64,000 nt of DNA from Martinezella tropici (GTDB lineage Bacteria; Pseudomonadota; Alphaproteobacteria; Rhizobiales; Rhizobiaceae). The first letter of the stretch is position 1; every line of letters starts with the position of its first letter. The stretch covers positions 310,001 through 374,000 of the forward strand of contig NZ_QMKK01000022.1 in assembly GCF_003287875.1 (NCBI RefSeq), written 5' to 3'. The translations under genes were made by a program, and so were the position numbers. The notes below the pieces were generated by a model. The model did not search any database, had not been told where the DNA came from, and saw only the letters and a list, made by a program, of their open reading frames with translations. Shown piece after piece: positions 61,531 through 64,000 of the stretch.

Positions 61531-61944
61531 TTACTCTGCAATGCGCTGAACGAAGCGCGTCTTGACCGAGAGCTTGGCGGCGCCGAGGCGCAGAGCCTCA
61601 CGAGCGATTTCTTCGCTCACACCATCGATCTCGAACATCATGCGGCCGGGCTTGACCTTGCATGCCCAGTATTCGACAGAGCCCTTACCCTTACCCATAC
61701 GGACTTCGGTCGGCTTTGCGGTTACCGGAACATCCGGGAACACGCGGATCCATACACGGCCGGCACGCTTCATGTAGCGGGTGATCGCGCGGCGGGCCGC
61801 TTCGATCTCGCGAGCGTTGACGCGGTTGGGTTCCTGCGACTTCAGGCCGAATTCACCGAAAGCCAGATCAGAACCACCCTTGGCAACGCCCTTGATGCGG
61901 CCCTTGAATTGCTTGCGGTACTTCGTACGCTTTGGCTGCAACAT
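61531..61944 (-). CDS. rplP: 50S ribosomal protein L16
   Basis: The 137-residue protein starts [20 protein letters not shown] and has [20 protein letters not shown] and [20 protein letters not shown]. It positions A-site tRNA. It is 36 bp after rpsC. Confidence 0.97.
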   Translation of the reverse strand: MLQPKRTKYRKQFKGRIKGVAKGGSDLAFGEFGLKSQEPNRVNAREIEAARRAITRYMKRAGRVWIRVFPDVPVTAKPTEVRMGKGKGSVEYWACKVKPGRMMFEIDGVSEEIAREALRLGAAKLSVKTRFVQRIAE

Positions 61945-61980
61945 TTTCTTATTCTCCGAACTTATCTGCCACGTACGCTA

Positions 61981-62706
61981 TCAAGCGTTGTCGCGGCGAC
62001 GGTCTCTATCGCGATCGCGGCTAGCCGGACCCTGGGCGTCGCCTTCGAGCGCGCGGCGTTCGGAGGCCATCGGATCGTGCTCAAGGATTTCGCCCTTGAA
62101 GATCCAGACCTTGATGCCGCAGATACCGAAAGCGGTTTCTGCTTCAGCCGTACCGTAGTCGATGTCGGCGCGCAGCGTATGCAGCGGCACGCGACCTTCG
62201 CGGTACCATTCCGTGCGAGCGATTTCAGCACCGCCGAGACGGCCGGCGCAGGTGATCTTGATGCCTTCGGCGCCAAGACGCATCGCGGACTGAACGGCGC
62301 GCTTCATGGCGCGACGGAAAGCAACACGGCGCTCAAGCTGCTGCGCGATCGACTGGGCAACCAGCGTCGCGTCGATTTCCGGCTTGCGTACTTCAACGAT
62401 GTTGAGGTGCGTTTCGGAATTCGTCATGTCCGACAGCTTCTTGCGGAGCTTGTCGATGTCAGCGCCCTTCTTGCCGATGATCAGGCCCGGACGAGCCGAG
62501 TGGATCGTGACGCGGCACTTCTTGTGCGGACGCTCGATGACCACCTTGGAGATACCGGCCTGCTTCAGTTCGTTCATGACGAACTTGCGCATCTTCAGGT
62601 CTTCGTGGAGGAGCTGGCCATACTCGGCATTGTCCGCGAACCAGCGGCTATCCCAGGTACGGTTGATGCCGAGACGAAAACCGATCGGATTGATTTTCTG
62701 ACCCAT
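61981..62706 (-). CDS. rpsC: 30S ribosomal protein S3
   Basis: The 241-residue protein starts [20 protein letters not shown]. The KH domain includes [21 protein letters not shown]3 lines the mRNA entry tunnel and has helicase activity with S4 and S5. The C-terminus is Arg/Asp-rich. Its ATG overlaps the rplV stop by one base. Confidence 0.97.
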   Translation of the reverse strand: MGQKINPIGFRLGINRTWDSRWFADNAEYGQLLHEDLKMRKFVMNELKQAGISKVVIERPHKKCRVTIHSARPGLIIGKKGADIDKLRKKLSDMTNSETHLNIVEVRKPEIDATLVAQSIAQQLERRVAFRRAMKRAVQSAMRLGAEGIKITCAGRLGGAEIARTEWYREGRVPLHTLRADIDYGTAEAETAFGICGIKVWIFKGEILEHDPMASERRALEGDAQGPASRDRDRDRRRDNA

Positions 62707-63095
62707 TATGCGGCCTCCCCTTGAGCTTCAACTTCACGGACGACGATCGTCAGGTGCGCGAACGGGCGCTCGATACGAGACGCGCGGCCACGGCCACGGG
62801 CGTGGAAGCGCTTCATGACGATCGACTTGCCGACGTAAGCTTCCGCTACGACCAGCGAGTCAACGTCGAGGTCGTGGTTGTTTTCTGCATTGGCGATCGC
62901 AGATTCGAGCGTCTTCTTTACGGCGCCAGCAATACGCTTGCGCGAGAATTCCAGCTCTGCGAGCGCGCGGTCAACCTTCTTGCCGCGGATCGAAGCCGCG
63001 ACCAGGTTGAGCTTCTGCGGGCTGACACGGAGCGTGCGCGCAACTGCCTGCGCCTCATTGTCCTTCAGCCGGCGTTCGGTTTTTGCCTTGCCCAT
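62706..63095 (-). CDS. rplV: 50S ribosomal protein L22
   Basis: The 129-residue protein has [20 protein letters not shown] and the tunnel-lining hairpin [20 protein letters not shown], where macrolide-resistance changes occur. It is two bases after rpsS. Confidence 0.97.
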   Translation of the reverse strand: MGKAKTERRLKDNEAQAVARTLRVSPQKLNLVAASIRGKKVDRALAELEFSRKRIAGAVKKTLESAIANAENNHDLDVDSLVVAEAYVGKSIVMKRFHARGRGRASRIERPFAHLTIVVREVEAQGEAA

Positions 63096-63097
63096 TG

Positions 63098-63376
63098 TTA
63101 CTTCCTCTTCGCCTTCTTGTCCGCACCGTGACCATAATAGGTACGGGTCGGGGCGAACTCGCCGAACTTGTGTCCGACCATGTCTTCATTGACGCTGACC
63201 GGAATGTGCTTGCTGCCGTTGTAGACGCCGAAGGTGAGACCAACGAACTGCGGCATGATCGTGGAGCGACGGCTCCACATCTTGATTACTTCGTTACGTC
63301 CGCCTTCGCGCACCTTCTCAGCCTTCTTGAGAAGATAGCCGTCAACAAACGGACCTTTCCATACTGAACGAGCCAC
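63098..63376 (-). CDS. rpsS: 30S ribosomal protein S19
   Basis: The 92-residue protein starts [20 protein letters not shown] and ends [18 protein letters not shown], diagnostic of S19 in the subunit head. It is 15 bp after rplB. Confidence 0.97.
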   Translation of the reverse strand: MARSVWKGPFVDGYLLKKAEKVREGGRNEVIKMWSRRSTIMPQFVGLTFGVYNGSKHIPVSVNEDMVGHKFGEFAPTRTYYGHGADKKAKRK

Positions 63377-63391
63377 TTGAGACTTCCTCTC

Positions 63392-64000
63392 TTACTTCTT
63401 GCGCTGATGGCGCGAGCGCATGATCATCTTGTCGGTCGACTTGTTCGACCGCGTACGCTTACCCTTGGTCGGCTTGCCCCACGGAGTCACCGGATGGCGA
63501 CCACCGGAGGTGCGGCCTTCACCACCGCCGTGCGGATGGTCGACCGGGTTCATGACAACGCCGCGGTTATGCGGCTTCTTGCCACGCCAACGCGAACGAC
63601 CGGCCTTACCGTCGTTGATGTTGCCGTGATCAGGGTTCGAAACCGCACCGATCGAAGCAAGGCAGGTGCCGTGCACGAGGCGCTGTTCGCCGGAGTTCAG
63701 GCGAAGGATTGCCATACCCTGGTCGCGGCCGACGAGCTGCGCGTAGGAACCGGCGGAACGAGCGATCTGACCACCCTTGCCCGGCTTCATTTCCACATTG
63801 TGGATGATGGAGCCGACCGGGATGAACTGAAGCGGCATGGCGTTGCCAGGCTTCACGTCAACGGCCTTTTCCGAAGCGATGACCTTGTCGCCGGCAGCCA
63901 GGCGCTGCGGAGCGAGAACATAGGCCAGTTCGCCGTCCGTGTACTTCACCAGAGCGATGTAAGCGGTACGGTTCGGATCGTATTCGATGCGCTCGACGGT
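63392..64000 (-). CDS. rplB: 50S ribosomal protein L2, N-terminus cut by window edge
   Basis: The C-terminal ~202 residues of L2 are visible; the frame is open through the right edge ([20 protein letters not shown]). It contains the peptidyl-transferase-associated motif [20 protein letters not shown], with the key His in HGGG. L2 is needed for subunit joining. The gene continues outside the window. Confidence 0.97.
   Translation of the reverse strand, partial: TVERIEYDPNRTAYIALVKYTDGELAYVLAPQRLAAGDKVIASEKAVDVKPGNAMPLQFIPVGSIIHNVEMKPGKGGQIARSAGSYAQLVGRDQGMAILRLNSGEQRLVHGTCLASIGAVSNPDHGNINDGKAGRSRWRGKKPHNRGVVMNPVDHPHGGGEGRTSGGRHPVTPWGKPTKGKRTRSNKSTDKMIMRSRHQRKK

Overview
The window looks like the chromosome of a Rhizobium-type alphaproteobacterium. 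The evidence is the gene content (MsrPQ, RarA next to a Do-family protease, DUF1883, AaeXAB-like efflux), two dispersed intergenic repeats of the kind typical of rhizobia, and a long S10/spc/alpha ribosomal cluster with adk and secY in the usual order. Identification is by protein and repeat recognition only; no database was searched.

Region 1 (1-21.9 kb) is accessory DNA. It starts with a truncated hypothetical gene, a membrane/exported protein pair and an orphan cytosine-5 DNA methyltransferase whose N-terminal part sits in another frame (probable frameshift). A degenerate tRNA-like sequence with a CAU anticodon follows. From 10.02 down to 4.96 kb runs a minus-strand cluster: a 73-aa protein, a GHKL (Hsp90/MutL-type) ATPase, a TnsA-like/restriction-fold protein, a soluble FtsH-like AAA+ metalloprotease and a 101-aa protein. 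It has its own promoters and a large palindrome upstream. I do not recognise this combination and consider it the best candidate for an undescribed, possibly defensive, system. A divergent Phd-like antitoxin / PIN toxin pair and a possible GIY-YIG-like protein come next.

From about 12.4 to 21.7 kb lies a Tn7-like transposon: two short leader genes, TnsA, a DDE transposase TnsB, a short Pro/Lys-rich ORF overlapping both neighbours, the AAA+ regulator TnsC and TniQ. It is followed by a two-gene minus-strand cargo operon with a nuclease-like motif, then repeats and a very stable UUCG hairpin at the probable right end. No Cas genes are present.

Region 2 (21.9-51.5 kb) is chromosomal backbone. 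It holds an SDR/AraC pair, an ExoZ-like acyltransferase, a hydrolase, a methyltransferase and an ABC-F ATPase. A four-gene membrane operon pairs a MotA/ExbB-like protein with a MotB/OmpA-like protein plus two novel partners. Then come a ketopantoate reductase, a DapA-like protein that has lost its catalytic Tyr and Lys, small rhizobial proteins, rarA, a Do protease, an LprI-like protein, ilvD, msrPQ, an efflux operon with a MarR regulator, a TetR/DinB divergent pair and DUF2809/DUF817 membrane proteins.

Region 3 (51.5-64 kb) is the ribosomal cluster, transcribed right to left: rplB (partial), rpsS, rplV, rpsC, rplP, rpmC, rpsQ, rplN, rplX, rplE, rpsN, rpsH, rplF, rplR, rpsE, rpmD, rplO, secY, adk, rpsM, rpsK, rpoA, rplQ. 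Hairpins followed by T-rich runs sit in several of its unusually wide gaps and one strong terminator closes it.
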